The notes below the pieces were generated by a model. That model was not told where the DNA came from. It saw only the letters and a list, made by a program, of their open reading frames with translations, and searched no databases. Shown here piece by piece: positions 17,580 through 27,024 of a stretch of DNA of 64,000 nt. This DNA is from Pseudomonas fluorescens. Lineage in GTDB: Bacteria; Pseudomonadota; Gammaproteobacteria; Pseudomonadales; Pseudomonadaceae. Where the stretch lies: NCBI RefSeq assembly GCF_902497855.1, contig NZ_CABVHU010000001.1:938595-1002594 (forward strand). The letters are read 5' to 3'. A program made the position numbers and the translations under genes. The first letter of the stretch is position 1, and every line of letters starts with the position of its first letter.

Positions 17580-18699
17580 CTCGCCGCCCGGGCCGCCGCT
17601 GTGGTTGCTGGCGGAGCTGACCTATCGTTGCCCGCTGCAATGCCCGTACTGTTCCAACCCGTTGGACTTTGCCAAATCAGGTGAAGAACTGAGCACCGAA
17701 GAATGGATTCGGGTGTTCCGCGAGGCCCGGGACATGGGCGCCGCGCAACTGGGCTTTTCCGGCGGCGAGCCGTTGGTGCGGCAAGACCTGGCCGAGTTGA
17801 TCAAGGCCGCCCGGGACATGGGCTACTATACCAATCTGATCACCTCCGGCATCGGCCTGACCGAGCAAAAAGTGCGCGACTTCAAGGTCGCCGGGCTGGA
17901 CCATATCCAGATCAGCTTCCAGGCCGCCGACGAAGCGGTGAACAACATGCTCGCCGGCTCGCGCAAGGCGTTCGCCCAGAAGCTGGCGATGGCCCGGGCG
18001 GTGAAAGCCCAGGGCTATCCGATGGTGCTGAACTTTGTCACCCATCGACACAACATCGATGAGATCGCGAAGATCATCGACCTGTGCCTGGAGCTGGAGG
18101 CGGATTTCGTCGAGTTGGCCACCTGCCAGTTCTACGGTTGGGCCGAACTCAACCGCGTCGGCCTGTTGCCGACCCGCGAGCAACTGCAGCGAGCCGAGCG
18201 CATCACCAATGAGTACCGCGAGCGTCTGGAGGCCCAGGGGCATCCGTGCAAGCTGATTTTCGTCACCCCGGATTATTACGAAGAACGCCCCAAGACCTGC
18301 ATGAACGGCTGGGCCAACCTGTTTCTCGACATCACCCCGGACGGCACGGCGCTGCCTTGCCACAGTGCGCGGCAGTTGCCGGTGCAGTTTCCCAACGTGC
18401 GCGAGCACAGTATCGAGCACATCTGGACCGATTCGTTTGGGTTCAACCGTTTTCGCGGCGATGACTGGATGAAGGAGCCATGCCGCTCCTGCGACGAAAA
18501 GCACAAGGACCTGGGCGGTTGCCGCTGCCAGGCGTTCATGCTGACCGGCGATGCGGAAAATGCCGACCCGGTGTGCAGCAAGTCGCTGCACCATGGGGTG
18601 ATCCTCAAGGCCCGGGAGGAGGCCAATGCGCCGGGGCAGGGTATGGAGCACCTGACATTGCGCAATGAAAAGGCTTCGCGGCTGATCTATCGCGGATGA
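17557..18699 (+). CDS. pqqE: PqqA peptide cyclase PqqE (radical SAM)
   Basis: 380 residues from the ATG at 17557, with GGAGG eight bases upstream and the start inside pqqD. The radical SAM motif CPLQCPYC puts C25, C29 and C32 on the cluster; [11 protein letters not shown] follows. The SPASM region at the end has [16 protein letters not shown] and [16 protein letters not shown]. It joins Glu15 and Tyr19 of PqqA. The reading frame extends left to 17455 without a start of its own, so I use the later ATG. Confidence 0.95.
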   Translation: MRNSGSNDSPPGPPLWLLAELTYRCPLQCPYCSNPLDFAKSGEELSTEEWIRVFREARDMGAAQLGFSGGEPLVRQDLAELIKAARDMGYYTNLITSGIGLTEQKVRDFKVAGLDHIQISFQAADEAVNNMLAGSRKAFAQKLAMARAVKAQGYPMVLNFVTHRHNIDEIAKIIDLCLELEADFVELATCQFYGWAELNRVGLLPTREQLQRAERITNEYRERLEAQGHPCKLIFVTPDYYEERPKTCMNGWANLFLDITPDGTALPCHSARQLPVQFPNVREHSIEHIWTDSFGFNRFRGDDWMKEPCRSCDEKHKDLGGCRCQAFMLTGDAENADPVCSKSLHHGVILKAREEANAPGQGMEHLTLRNEKASRLIYRG

Positions 18700-18726
18700 A
18701 TTTTCGGCTGGCGACGGTACACGATG

Positions 18727-18985
18727 CTGTAGGAGCCGGCTTGCTGGCGAACGAGACAGCGCGGTGTGTCAGATACGCCGCTTTCGCTGCGGTGCGGCGA
18801 TCCGACAAGCCAGCTCCTACAGGGGCTGTGCCATACCCGCAATCTGTAGGAGCCGGCTTGCTGGCGAACGAGACAGCGCGGTGTGTCAGGTACGCCGCTT
18901 TCGCTGGCAAGCCAGCTCCTACAGGGGTTGTGCCATATCCGCAATCTGTAGGAGCCGGCTTGCTGGCGAAGGGCAGACGACGCGG
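18727..18985. repeat. Tandem REP units, three copies
   Basis: Three copies of TGTAGGAGCCGGCTTGCTGG lie 110-120 bases apart. The first two repeat a longer unit that includes GCGGTGTGTCAG and TACGCCGCTTTCGCTG; the first carries the variant CGGTGCGGCGATCCGACAAG. The 382-base gap 18700-19081 holds this and little else. Confidence 0.8.
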
Positions 18986-19081
18986 TTTGAGAGATGGCGC
19001 TACCCCATTGGTCTGATTGCATTCACCGCCGGATGCGTTAGTGTGGCTTTACCTTCCAAAACAAAAAAAACAGGCTTTCCA

Positions 19082-20245
19082 ATGAGCCAGAGTCTCAGCC
19101 AGCTGCGTAAATTCGTTTCACCTGAAATCATCTTTGGTGCCGGTTGCCGGCACAACGTCGGCAACTACGCCAAGACCTTCGGTGCCCGCAAGGTGCTGGT
19201 GGTCAGCGATCCCGGGGTGATTGCCGCCGGATGGGTGGCCGATGTCGAGGCCAGCCTGCAAGCCCAGGGCATCGACTACTTCCTGTACAGCGACGTGTCG
19301 CCCAACCCGCGGGTCGAAGAAGTCATGCTCGGCGCCGAGCTGTACCGGGAGAACCACTGCGATGTGATCGTCGCCGTCGGCGGCGGCAGCCCGATGGATT
19401 GCGGCAAGGGCATCGGCATCGTCGTCGCCCATGGGCGCAGCATCCTCGAGTTCGAGGGGGTGGACACCATCCGCGTGCCCAGCCCGCCGCTGATCCTGAT
19501 TCCGACCACCGCCGGCACTTCGGCGGACGTCTCGCAATTCGTGATCATTTCCAATCAGCAGGAACGGATGAAATTCTCCATCGTCAGCAAGGCCGTGGTG
19601 CCGGACGTGTCGCTGATCGACCCGGAAACCACCCTGAGCATGGACCCGTTCCTGTCGGCCTGTACCGGTATCGACGCCCTGGTGCATGCCATCGAGGCCT
19701 TCGTTTCTACCGGTCACGGACCCTTGACCGATCCCCATGCGCTGGAAGCCATGCGCCTGATCAACGGCAACCTGGTGCAGATGATCGCCAACCCCAACGA
19801 CATCGCGCTGCGCGAGAAGATCATGCTCGGCAGCATGCAGGCCGGGCTGGCGTTCTCCAACGCGATCCTCGGTGCGGTGCACGCGATGTCCCACAGCCTC
19901 GGTGGCTTTCTCGACCTGCCGCACGGCCTGTGCAACGCGGTACTGGTGGAACACGTGGTGGCCTTCAACTACAACTCGGCGCCGGACCGCTTCAAGGTGA
20001 TCGCCGAGACCTTCGGCATTGACTGCCGTGGCCTCAATCACCGGCAGATCTGCGGGCGCCTGGTGGAGCACCTGATCGCCCTCAAGCATGCGATCGGCTT
20101 CCATGAAACCCTCGGCTTGCATGGGGTCAGCGTGGCGGACATTCCGTTCCTGTCGCAGCACGCCATGCACGACCCGTGCATCCTCACCAACCCGCGCGAG
20201 TCGAGCCAGCGTGATGTCGAGGTCGTCTATGGCGAAGCCCTCTGA
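19082..20245 (+). CDS. ercA: Iron-containing alcohol dehydrogenase, ErcA-like
   Basis: 387 residues from the ATG at 19082. It has the group III alcohol dehydrogenase fold: GGGSPMDCGKGI near 100, PTTAGTSADVSQF, and likely metal ligands in DALVHAIEAF and HAMSHSLGGFLDLPHGLCNA. In P. aeruginosa and P. putida, ErcA lies beside the ethanol-oxidation regulators; it may detoxify or signal rather than be the main enzyme. The ribosome site is weak. The end overlaps the start of the sensor gene by 17 bases. Confidence 0.9.
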   Translation: MSQSLSQLRKFVSPEIIFGAGCRHNVGNYAKTFGARKVLVVSDPGVIAAGWVADVEASLQAQGIDYFLYSDVSPNPRVEEVMLGAELYRENHCDVIVAVGGGSPMDCGKGIGIVVAHGRSILEFEGVDTIRVPSPPLILIPTTAGTSADVSQFVIISNQQERMKFSIVSKAVVPDVSLIDPETTLSMDPFLSACTGIDALVHAIEAFVSTGHGPLTDPHALEAMRLINGNLVQMIANPNDIALREKIMLGSMQAGLAFSNAILGAVHAMSHSLGGFLDLPHGLCNAVLVEHVVAFNYNSAPDRFKVIAETFGIDCRGLNHRQICGRLVEHLIALKHAIGFHETLGLHGVSVADIPFLSQHAMHDPCILTNPRESSQRDVEVVYGEAL

Positions 20246-21956
20246 CGAGCAACAACGGGCGCTGGCAGGACTGCTCGGGTTAGGCAGCCATTCGGCGCGC
20301 AAGAGTCATTACCCGGAACTGGCCGCGCGCCTGGACGAGCTGGAAGCCGAGCGCAATCGCTACAAGTGGCTGTTCGAAAACGCGGTGCACGGGATCTTCC
20401 AGGCCAGCCTGCTCGAAGGCATGCGCGCCGCCAACCCGGCGTTGGCGCGGATGCTCGGGTATCAGAATCCGCAGGAGGTATTGTTCTCGCTGGCGGACCT
20501 GGCCAGCAACCTGTTTGTCGGCGGAGCGCGGGAGCTGGAAAACATCGGCGAAATTCTCAGGCACCAAGGCAGCCTGAATGGTTACGAAACCCAGTTGCGG
20601 CGCAAGGACGGCAGCCGTCTCGACGTGCTGATGAACCTGCTGCTCAAACCCGATCAGGAAGAATTGGTCGAAGGTTTTGTCGCCGATATCACCGAACGCA
20701 AACTCGCCCAGCAGCGCCTGCAACAGCTCAATGACCAACTGGAGCAGCGGGTCACGGCGCGCACCGACGAATTGCTCGAAGCCAACCGTAACCTGCAGCA
20801 GCAAATCACCCAGCGCAAACAGATCGCCGAAGCCTTGCGCGATGCCCGGGACGCGGCCGAGGCCGCCAATCGCAGCAAGGACAAATACCTCGCTGCCGCC
20901 AGTCATGACCTGCTGCAACCCCTCAACGCCGCGCGCTTGCTGATTTCGACCTTGCGCGAGCGCCAACTGCCCGAGGTCGAACAGGTGCTGGTGGAGCGTA
21001 CGCACCAGGCCCTGGAAGGGGCCGAAGATTTGCTCACCGATCTGCTCGACATTTCCCGGCTCGATCAGGCCGCGGTCAAACCGGACGTTGCCCTGTACCG
21101 CCTTGATGAATTGCTCGGGCCGCTGGTGTCGGAATTCCGCTCGGTGGCCGAAGCCGCCGGATTGAACCTGCGCGTGCACATGGGCGACTACGCCATCAAT
21201 ACCGACTTGCGGCTGATGACGCGGATCTTGCGCAACTTTCTCAGCAACGCCTGCCGTTACACCGACGCGGGCAGCATCCTGCTGGGGGCCCGGCGGCGCG
21301 GTGCAATGCTGCGCCTGGAAGTCTGGGACACCGGGCGGGGGATTGCCGCGGACCGGCTGGATTCGATCTTCCTCGAGTTCAACCAGCTGGATGTCGGCCG
21401 TGCCGCCGATCGCAAGGGCGTAGGCCTGGGGTTGGCGATTGTCGAGCGCATCGCGAAAATTCTCGACTACAGGATCCAGGTGCATTCACGGCCGGGGCGT
21501 GGATCGATGTTCAGCATCGAGGTGCCGATTTCCCATGAGGTCCCGTTGCCGATCAGTCAGGCCGCGCCCCAGCCGGGCACCGGCAACCCATTGCCGGGAC
21601 GGCGATTGCTGGTGCTGGACAATGAAGTCAGCATCCTCGAAAGCATGAGCGCGCTACTCGGGCAGTGGGGCTGCGAAGTGGTGATCGCCACCGATGAAGC
21701 CTCCGCGCTGACGGCTTTGCAGGGCCAGGCACCGGAACTGATCCTGGCCGACTACCACCTCGATCACGGGGTGGTGGGCTGTGAGGTGGTCCGGCATTTG
21801 CGTCAGCATTTCGGCCAGGCGATCCCAGCGGTCATCATCACCGCGGACCGCACCGACCAGTGTCGCAGCGCCTTGCAAAAGCTCGAGGCTCCGCTGCTGA
21901 ACAAACCGGTTAAACCCGGCAAGTTGCGCGCGGTGCTGAGTCAGATGTTGGGCTAG
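20229..21956 (+). CDS. Hybrid sensor histidine kinase/receiver protein (ErcS-like)
   Basis: 575 residues. No membrane segment is evident. A PAS domain (about 45-160) is followed by a coiled coil (160-215), HisKA with AAASHDLLQPL (His226), HATPase with LSNACRYTDAGS and GVGLGLAIVER, and a C-terminal receiver (LVLDNEVSIL, LILADYHLDHG). The start is taken as ATG 20229; ATG 20214 is possible. It is coupled to ercA, and fits the cytoplasmic sensors associated with ethanol oxidation in Pseudomonas. Which response regulator it feeds is not encoded here. Confidence 0.82.
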   Translation: MAKPSDEQQRALAGLLGLGSHSARKSHYPELAARLDELEAERNRYKWLFENAVHGIFQASLLEGMRAANPALARMLGYQNPQEVLFSLADLASNLFVGGARELENIGEILRHQGSLNGYETQLRRKDGSRLDVLMNLLLKPDQEELVEGFVADITERKLAQQRLQQLNDQLEQRVTARTDELLEANRNLQQQITQRKQIAEALRDARDAAEAANRSKDKYLAAASHDLLQPLNAARLLISTLRERQLPEVEQVLVERTHQALEGAEDLLTDLLDISRLDQAAVKPDVALYRLDELLGPLVSEFRSVAEAAGLNLRVHMGDYAINTDLRLMTRILRNFLSNACRYTDAGSILLGARRRGAMLRLEVWDTGRGIAADRLDSIFLEFNQLDVGRAADRKGVGLGLAIVERIAKILDYRIQVHSRPGRGSMFSIEVPISHEVPLPISQAAPQPGTGNPLPGRRLLVLDNEVSILESMSALLGQWGCEVVIATDEASALTALQGQAPELILADYHLDHGVVGCEVVRHLRQHFGQAIPAVIITADRTDQCRSALQKLEAPLLNKPVKPGKLRAVLSQMLG

Positions 21957-22825
21957 CCGAGTTCGCGATACTGCAGGTTGAACCCCAGCTCGGTGGACTG
22001 GCCTTGCTCGAGCAACACCAGTCCAGGCCGCCCCGGCAGGTGATGAGCATTGACCGGGTGACTCACCGGTTCGATGCAGAAAAATTGCAGGTCCACCGGG
22101 CAGTAGAGCAGGTAGTAATTGCTGCCTGTGGCCTGGCATTGCAATTCATAACCGAGGTCCGGTTGCTGGATCAGGCACTGACCGTCCCACTCGCAGAAAC
22201 CGTTGTCGACCAGGGTGTCGGGCAAGCCTTTGAGTTGCTGGAAATCCCATTCGGCGGGCACCGACGTCAATTTTGTCGGTAGTTTTACCGCGTCGCATAA
22301 CCAGACTTGTCGAGCCTGTGCCTGCAATCGAGTGCCCGCCGTGCGCGGCAAGTAGGGATGAAACCCCAGGCCATGCCAGGCGGCGAGTTCGGCCAGGTGG
22401 GTGACGTGCAAACCGATGCTCAGCTTGCCCTCGCTCAGGTGGAAACGTTGCCTGGCGCGGTAAGCGAAGGGCGTGGTGCTGTCGAGTTGCAGGACCACTT
22501 CATCCTGAGTGTGCGACACCACCTGCCACGGCTGTTGCCAGGCGCTGCCGTGGATCGGCAGGGGATCGGTGAGGCTGTTGGGCGTCAGTGCCAGCCAGCC
22601 GTCCGGGCGGTCGAAACCCCCTTCGGAAATACGGTTTGACCATGGCACCAGGGGAAAGCCACCGAGCTTGCCCGGCAGGCCGGCGTTCAGCGCATGGGCG
22701 TCGCTGCGGCGCAGTAGCGGTTGGCCGGTGCTGCGCACGGTCCAGTTGACGATGCTGCCGCCGAGTTCGGGGGCGAGGGTGAGGTGGGTGATGTCGTCGT
22801 TGAGTTCGAGGAGTGTTGGCGTCAT
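21953..22825 (-). CDS. Aldose 1-epimerase family protein
   Basis: 290 residues from the ATG at 22825. Galactose mutarotase-like fold with LGFHPYLP (catalytic His) and FFCIEPVSH (catalytic Glu). Upstream codons to 22936 lie inside REP copies and are rejected. Its TAG overlaps the TAG of the hybrid sensor gene in the palindrome CTAG, so the two genes converge with no gap. It sits downstream of a TRAP/uronate set, interrupted by a REP array, and may interconvert anomers of the imported sugar acid. Confidence 0.82.
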   Translation of the reverse strand: MTPTLLELNDDITHLTLAPELGGSIVNWTVRSTGQPLLRRSDAHALNAGLPGKLGGFPLVPWSNRISEGGFDRPDGWLALTPNSLTDPLPIHGSAWQQPWQVVSHTQDEVVLQLDSTTPFAYRARQRFHLSEGKLSIGLHVTHLAELAAWHGLGFHPYLPRTAGTRLQAQARQVWLCDAVKLPTKLTSVPAEWDFQQLKGLPDTLVDNGFCEWDGQCLIQQPDLGYELQCQATGSNYYLLYCPVDLQFFCIEPVSHPVNAHHLPGRPGLVLLEQGQSTELGFNLQYRELG

Positions 22826-22851
22826 GTTGCCCCGCGATATGAATGAGTACC

Positions 22852-23118
22852 TGTAGGAGCCAGGCTTGCCGGCGAAGGCGATCTCAAATGCGCCTTCGCC
22901 TGTAGGAGCCAGGCTTGCCGGCGAAGACGATCTCAAATGCGCCTTCGTTTGTAGGAGCCAGGCTTGCCGGCGAAGGCGATCTCAAATGCGCCTTCGCCTG
23001 TAGGAGCCAGGCTTGCCGGCGAAGGCGATCTCAAATGCGCCTTCGCCTGTAGGAGCCAGGCTTGCCGGCGAAGGCGTATTCAAAGACGCCTTCGCCGGCA
23101 AGCCTGGCTCCTACAGGT
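22852..23118. repeat. Tandem REP array, six copies
   Basis: Five direct copies of a unit of about 60 bases, TGTAGGAGCCAGGCTTGCCG plus GCGAAGGCGATCTCAAATGC, precede an inverted copy (GGCAAGCCTGGCTCCTACAG). It occupies most of the 340-base gap between dctM and the epimerase gene. Confidence 0.85.
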
Positions 23119-23165
23119 AACGCGTTTACAGTTGCGAATGTTTTGCCAGGGCCGGGACCCGCGTT

Positions 23166-24446
23166 CTACAACACCAAATGCGGCAACCACAGCGACAGCG
23201 CCGGAATGTAGGTCACGGCCATCAGCACCAGGAACAGCACACCATAGAACGGCAGCAGCGCCTTCACGGTCTTCTCGATACTGACTTTACCCACCGCCGA
23301 CCCCACAAACAGCACCGCGCCCACCGGCGGCGTTATCAAACCAATGCCAAGGTTCACCAGCATGATCATGCCGAACTGCACCGGGTCCACACCAATGCCC
23401 AGGATCACCGGCATCAAAATCGGTGTCAGGATCAGGATCAGCGGCGCCATGTCCATCACCGTGCCAAGCAACAGCAGCATGACGTTGATGCACATCAGGA
23501 TCACATAGCGATTGTCCGACAGGGTCAGGAACATCGTGGTGATCTTCGACGGGATCTGCATCAGGGTCATGATGTAGCCGAAGCTGGCGGCAAAACCGAT
23601 CAGGATCATCACGATCGAGATCGTGCGTACCGTGCGGTGCATCAGTTTCGGCAGCTCGCTCCACTTGTAGTCGCGGTAGATGAACATGGTGACGAAGAAC
23701 GACCACAACACCGCAATGGCCGCCGATTCAGTCGCGGTGAAGATCCCCGAAAGAATGCCGCCGAGGATGATCACCATGGCCATCAGGCCCCACATCGCTT
23801 CGCCGCAGATCTTCAGCGCCTGCCGCATGGGAATGACTTCGCCCTTGGGGTAGTTGCGCTTTTTGGCGAAGATCAGGCACAGCACCATCAGGCAGGCGCT
23901 CATCAACAGGCCCGGGACCACGCCGGCCATGAACAGCGAGGCGATCGACACCGTGCCGCCGGCCGCCAGCGAGTAGAGCACCGAGTTGTGGCTGGGCGGG
24001 GTCAACAGCGCTTGCACCGAGCCGCTGACGGTGACCGCCGTGGCGAATTCCCGGGGATAGCCGCGCCGTTCCATCTCTGGAATCAGCACCGAGCCCACCG
24101 ACGCGGTATCCGCCACCGAGGAACCGGAGATCGCCCCGAAGAAGGTCGAGGCCATGATGTTGACCAGCGACAATCCGCCACGCACAAATCCGACCAGCAC
24201 CCCGGCAAACGCCACCAGCCGCCGGGACATGCCGCCCTCGGCCATGATCGCGCCCGCCAGGACGAAAAACGGGATCGCCAGCAGCGAGAACTTGTTGACG
24301 CCACCGGCGACCTGAATCATCAGGGCCTGGAACGGAATGTCGATCCACCAGGCGCCGATCAGGGCGGAAAGGCCCAGGGCATAGGCGACCGGCATGCCGA
24401 TCAGTATCAAAGCGATAAAACTGCCCAGCAGAATCAGAGCGTCCAT
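23166..24446 (-). CDS. dctM: TRAP transporter large permease DctM
   Basis: 426 residues, at least 11 hydrophobic segments, with the DctM motifs GISGSSVADTASVG-like (ISGSSVADTASVGSVL), GILSGIFTATESAA and PPVGAVLFVGSAVG. It is the sodium-driven substrate channel of the tripartite system and overlaps no neighbour: its ATG begins directly after the dctQ stop (TGAATG). Cargo inferred from neighbours to be hexuronates or their oxidation products. Confidence 0.92.
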   Translation of the reverse strand: MDALILLGSFIALILIGMPVAYALGLSALIGAWWIDIPFQALMIQVAGGVNKFSLLAIPFFVLAGAIMAEGGMSRRLVAFAGVLVGFVRGGLSLVNIMASTFFGAISGSSVADTASVGSVLIPEMERRGYPREFATAVTVSGSVQALLTPPSHNSVLYSLAAGGTVSIASLFMAGVVPGLLMSACLMVLCLIFAKKRNYPKGEVIPMRQALKICGEAMWGLMAMVIILGGILSGIFTATESAAIAVLWSFFVTMFIYRDYKWSELPKLMHRTVRTISIVMILIGFAASFGYIMTLMQIPSKITTMFLTLSDNRYVILMCINVMLLLLGTVMDMAPLILILTPILMPVILGIGVDPVQFGMIMLVNLGIGLITPPVGAVLFVGSAVGKVSIEKTVKALLPFYGVLFLVLMAVTYIPALSLWLPHLVL

Positions 24447-24974
24447 TCAGGCGGCACCTTCGCTTTCTTCAACCAGGTCGAAACGCACGACCCGACGGTT
24501 GCTCTGATCACCGAGCAAGAGTTTTTCCAGGACAAAGATCAGCGTCAGCAGACCGCCGACGGGGATCGGCATGTAAGTGATGCCGACTCGCAGGGTGGGC
24601 AGGGCGCTCATGAACTGGTTCCAGGTGGAGATGCACAGCTTGGTGCCCCAGACCGTCATGAACAGGCAGATCGTTGCCATCAGCAGTTGCGAGACGATGC
24701 TCATGGTCTTGCGCAGTTGCGGCGTCATGCGATCCGTCAGCATGGCCACGGCCATGTGCGCGCCGGCGCGATAGCTGGCGGCGGCACCGATGAAGGTGAA
24801 GACCATCATCAGCAGAATGGCGGTGGGCTCCGGCCAGCTCGAGCCCGTGCCCAGGATGTAGCGGGCAAACACGCCCCAGGGAATGATCAGGGAAATGGCC
24901 AGGACCGACATCCCCGCGACCCAGATGCAGGTCATGTAAATCCTGTCGTTGATACGCAGCAGCAGATTCTTCAT
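24447..24974 (-). CDS. dctQ: TRAP transporter small permease DctQ
   Basis: 175 residues with four membrane segments (WVAGMSVLAISLIIPWGVFA, ILLMMVFTFIGAAAS, SQLLMATICLFMTVW, IPVGGLLTLIFVLEKLL) and the SWPEPTAILLM motif of DctQ. Partners the large permease. It follows dctP by 78 bases. Confidence 0.9.
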   Translation of the reverse strand: MKNLLLRINDRIYMTCIWVAGMSVLAISLIIPWGVFARYILGTGSSWPEPTAILLMMVFTFIGAAASYRAGAHMAVAMLTDRMTPQLRKTMSIVSQLLMATICLFMTVWGTKLCISTWNQFMSALPTLRVGITYMPIPVGGLLTLIFVLEKLLLGDQSNRRVVRFDLVEESEGAA

Positions 24975-25052
24975 CGGGTTCCACCGTAACCGGGCGCGCG
25001 CTGACCTACACCAACGTCAGCGGCGCCGGGCCTTTCATGAATGCAGGGAGGG

Positions 25053-26024
25053 TTACTGGACGGCTTCGATGCGCTTGATAAGATCGGCGTAGGGTGCGCC
25101 GTATTTTTCCCGGACCGAGGCGGTGGCCTCATAGAAAGGTTTCTTGTCGACGGTGATGAATTCGACGCCGGCCGCCTTGAGTTTCTCTTCGCTGCTGGCG
25201 GATTTTGCGTCCCACAACGTGCGTTCCTGGGCCTGTGCCGCCTTGGCGGTTTTCTTCACCAGCACTTGTTGCTCGGGGGTGAGTTTGTCCCAGGTGATTT
25301 TCGACATCACGATCGGCTCGGGCAGGATCAGGTGCCCGGTCAGGCTGTAGAACTTGGCGTTCTGGTAGTGGTTATGTTCGAGCAGGGTCGGCGGGTTGTT
25401 TTCCGCGCCGTCGATCACCCCGGTCTGCAACGCACTGAAGATCTCGCCGGTGTCCATCGCAATGCCGTTGCCGCCCATGGCGTTGATGGTTTCGATGAAC
25501 ATCGGGTTGCCTTGCACGCGGATCTTCATGCCCTTGAGGTCGGCCAGGCTGCGCACCGGTTTCTTGGTGTAGATGTTGCGCGTGCCGCCGTCCATCCAGG
25601 CCAGGGCGACCAGGTTGAATTCGGAATTGGTGATCTTCGCCAGGATCTCGTCGCCGACTTCACCGTCGATGACTTTACGCATGTGCGCCTGGTCGCGGAA
25701 TACAAACGGCATGTTGAACACGTTCACGTCCGGCACCACCGGCCCGACGATGCCCAGGCTCACCCGGGCCATCTGGATGGCGCCCACCTGGGCCTGTTCC
25801 ACCACTTCTTTTTCCGAGCCGAGCACGCCGCCGGCGAACATCTTGAACGTCAACTTGCCGCCACTGTCGGCCACCAGGGTCTTGCCCAGTTGTTCTTCCG
25901 CCACCACGGTCGGGTAACCGGCGGGGTGGATGTCGGCGAATTTGATTTCCAGCGCCTGGACGGCACTGCTGAGGGTGAAGGCGAGGGGGAGTGCAGCGGC
26001 GAGCAAGGTGCGTTTGAAGTCCAT
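25053..26024 (-). CDS. dctP: TRAP transporter solute-binding protein DctP
   Basis: 323 residues from the ATG at 26024, which GGAGA precedes; the frame extends to 26078 but the signal peptide (MDFKRTLLAAALPLAFTLSS) begins at 26024. It has the conserved substrate-carboxylate Arg region KIRVQGNPMFIE and AGGVLGSEKEVVEQAQVG. Periplasmic receptor for the TRAP system, and the best place to learn the cargo. The gene context suggests glucuronate/galacturonate. Confidence 0.92.
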   Translation of the reverse strand: MDFKRTLLAAALPLAFTLSSAVQALEIKFADIHPAGYPTVVAEEQLGKTLVADSGGKLTFKMFAGGVLGSEKEVVEQAQVGAIQMARVSLGIVGPVVPDVNVFNMPFVFRDQAHMRKVIDGEVGDEILAKITNSEFNLVALAWMDGGTRNIYTKKPVRSLADLKGMKIRVQGNPMFIETINAMGGNGIAMDTGEIFSALQTGVIDGAENNPPTLLEHNHYQNAKFYSLTGHLILPEPIVMSKITWDKLTPEQQVLVKKTAKAAQAQERTLWDAKSASSEEKLKAAGVEFITVDKKPFYEATASVREKYGAPYADLIKRIEAVQ

Positions 26025-26084
26025 GGGTTGTCTCTCCAGTCTTGTTATTGTTGTATTCATGGCGCAGCGGTGCAGCACAAGCGG

Positions 26085-26978
26085 TTACGGCAAAGGGTTG
26101 AACTCAGGTTCCGGCAAACCTTTCACACCGGGATCGAGGGCGAATACACCACCGGCCAGTGACTGTTCGTCCTGGTCGTCACCGGGGCGGATCGAGGTCA
26201 CGAACAGCGTGTCCAGTCGACTGCCGCCGAAGGCGCACATGGTGGGTTTTTTCACCGGGACCGCGAGGGAGCGGTCCAGTCGGCCATCGGGGGTGAAACG
26301 ATGGATCAGCCCGGCGTCGTTGGCGCAGATCCAGTAGCAGCCTTCGGCATCCACCGCGGCGCCGTCGGGACGTCCGGGAAACTGATGCATGTCGACGAAC
26401 AACCGGCGATTGGACGGCATGCCGTTGTCGATGTCGTAATCGAAGGCCCAGATCTGCTGGACCAGCGGATGGGAGTCCGACAGGTACATCGTGCGTCCAT
26501 CCGGGCTGAAGCCCAAACCGTTGGGCACGATGAACCCGCCGAGTTGCGCCTCCAGCGGCCCCGGTTGCCCGGCGCTGTAGCGATAAAGCGCGCCCTCGGC
26601 GGCGTTGGCGCCCATGTTCAGCACCATGCTGCCCGCCCAGAAGCGCCCCTGGCGATCGCAACGACCGTCGTTGAGGCGCATGTCGGGGCGGGCGTGATTC
26701 ACATCGGCCAGCAATACGCTGTCGAGGCTGCCGTCGTTATGCGGGTGCAGCTCAAAGAAGCCGCTTTCCATCCCGGCCACCCAGCGTCCTTTGCTTTGAC
26801 GCGCGATGCAGGCAAGCATTTGCGGGGTGGTCCAGGTATCGACATGACCGCTGTCGGCGCTCCAGCGTTGCAGACGCCCAGCGGGAATATCGACCCAGTA
26901 CAGGGCGTTTTCCTCAGCGACCCACACCGGGCTTTCGCCGACCGCGTTACGGGCATCGACAATCAATTCAGCGTGCAT
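26085..26978 (-). CDS. SMP-30/gluconolactonase family lactonase
   Basis: 297 residues, six-blade propeller family. Metal ligands are visible at Glu14 (ESPVW), in RLNDGRCD, Asn153 region (VPNGLGFSPD) and Asp region (RPDGAAVDAEG). Placed between uronate dehydrogenase and the TRAP genes, it most likely opens the aldarolactone produced by uronate dehydrogenase to glucarate/galactarate. Gluconolactonase or xylonolactonase activity cannot be excluded. Confidence 0.85.
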   Translation of the reverse strand: MHAELIVDARNAVGESPVWVAEENALYWVDIPAGRLQRWSADSGHVDTWTTPQMLACIARQSKGRWVAGMESGFFELHPHNDGSLDSVLLADVNHARPDMRLNDGRCDRQGRFWAGSMVLNMGANAAEGALYRYSAGQPGPLEAQLGGFIVPNGLGFSPDGRTMYLSDSHPLVQQIWAFDYDIDNGMPSNRRLFVDMHQFPGRPDGAAVDAEGCYWICANDAGLIHRFTPDGRLDRSLAVPVKKPTMCAFGGSRLDTLFVTSIRPGDDQDEQSLAGGVFALDPGVKGLPEPEFNPLP

Positions 26979-27024
26979 GGCGACTCATTCCCTTGGGCTT
27001 TGTGTGGAGGGGATCGGTGCGGTG

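Noticed and set aside
22852..23118. Possible CRISPR array
   Set aside because: The repeat is a palindromic REP and the intervening sequence is the same in each unit, so there are no unique spacers; no cas gene is near.
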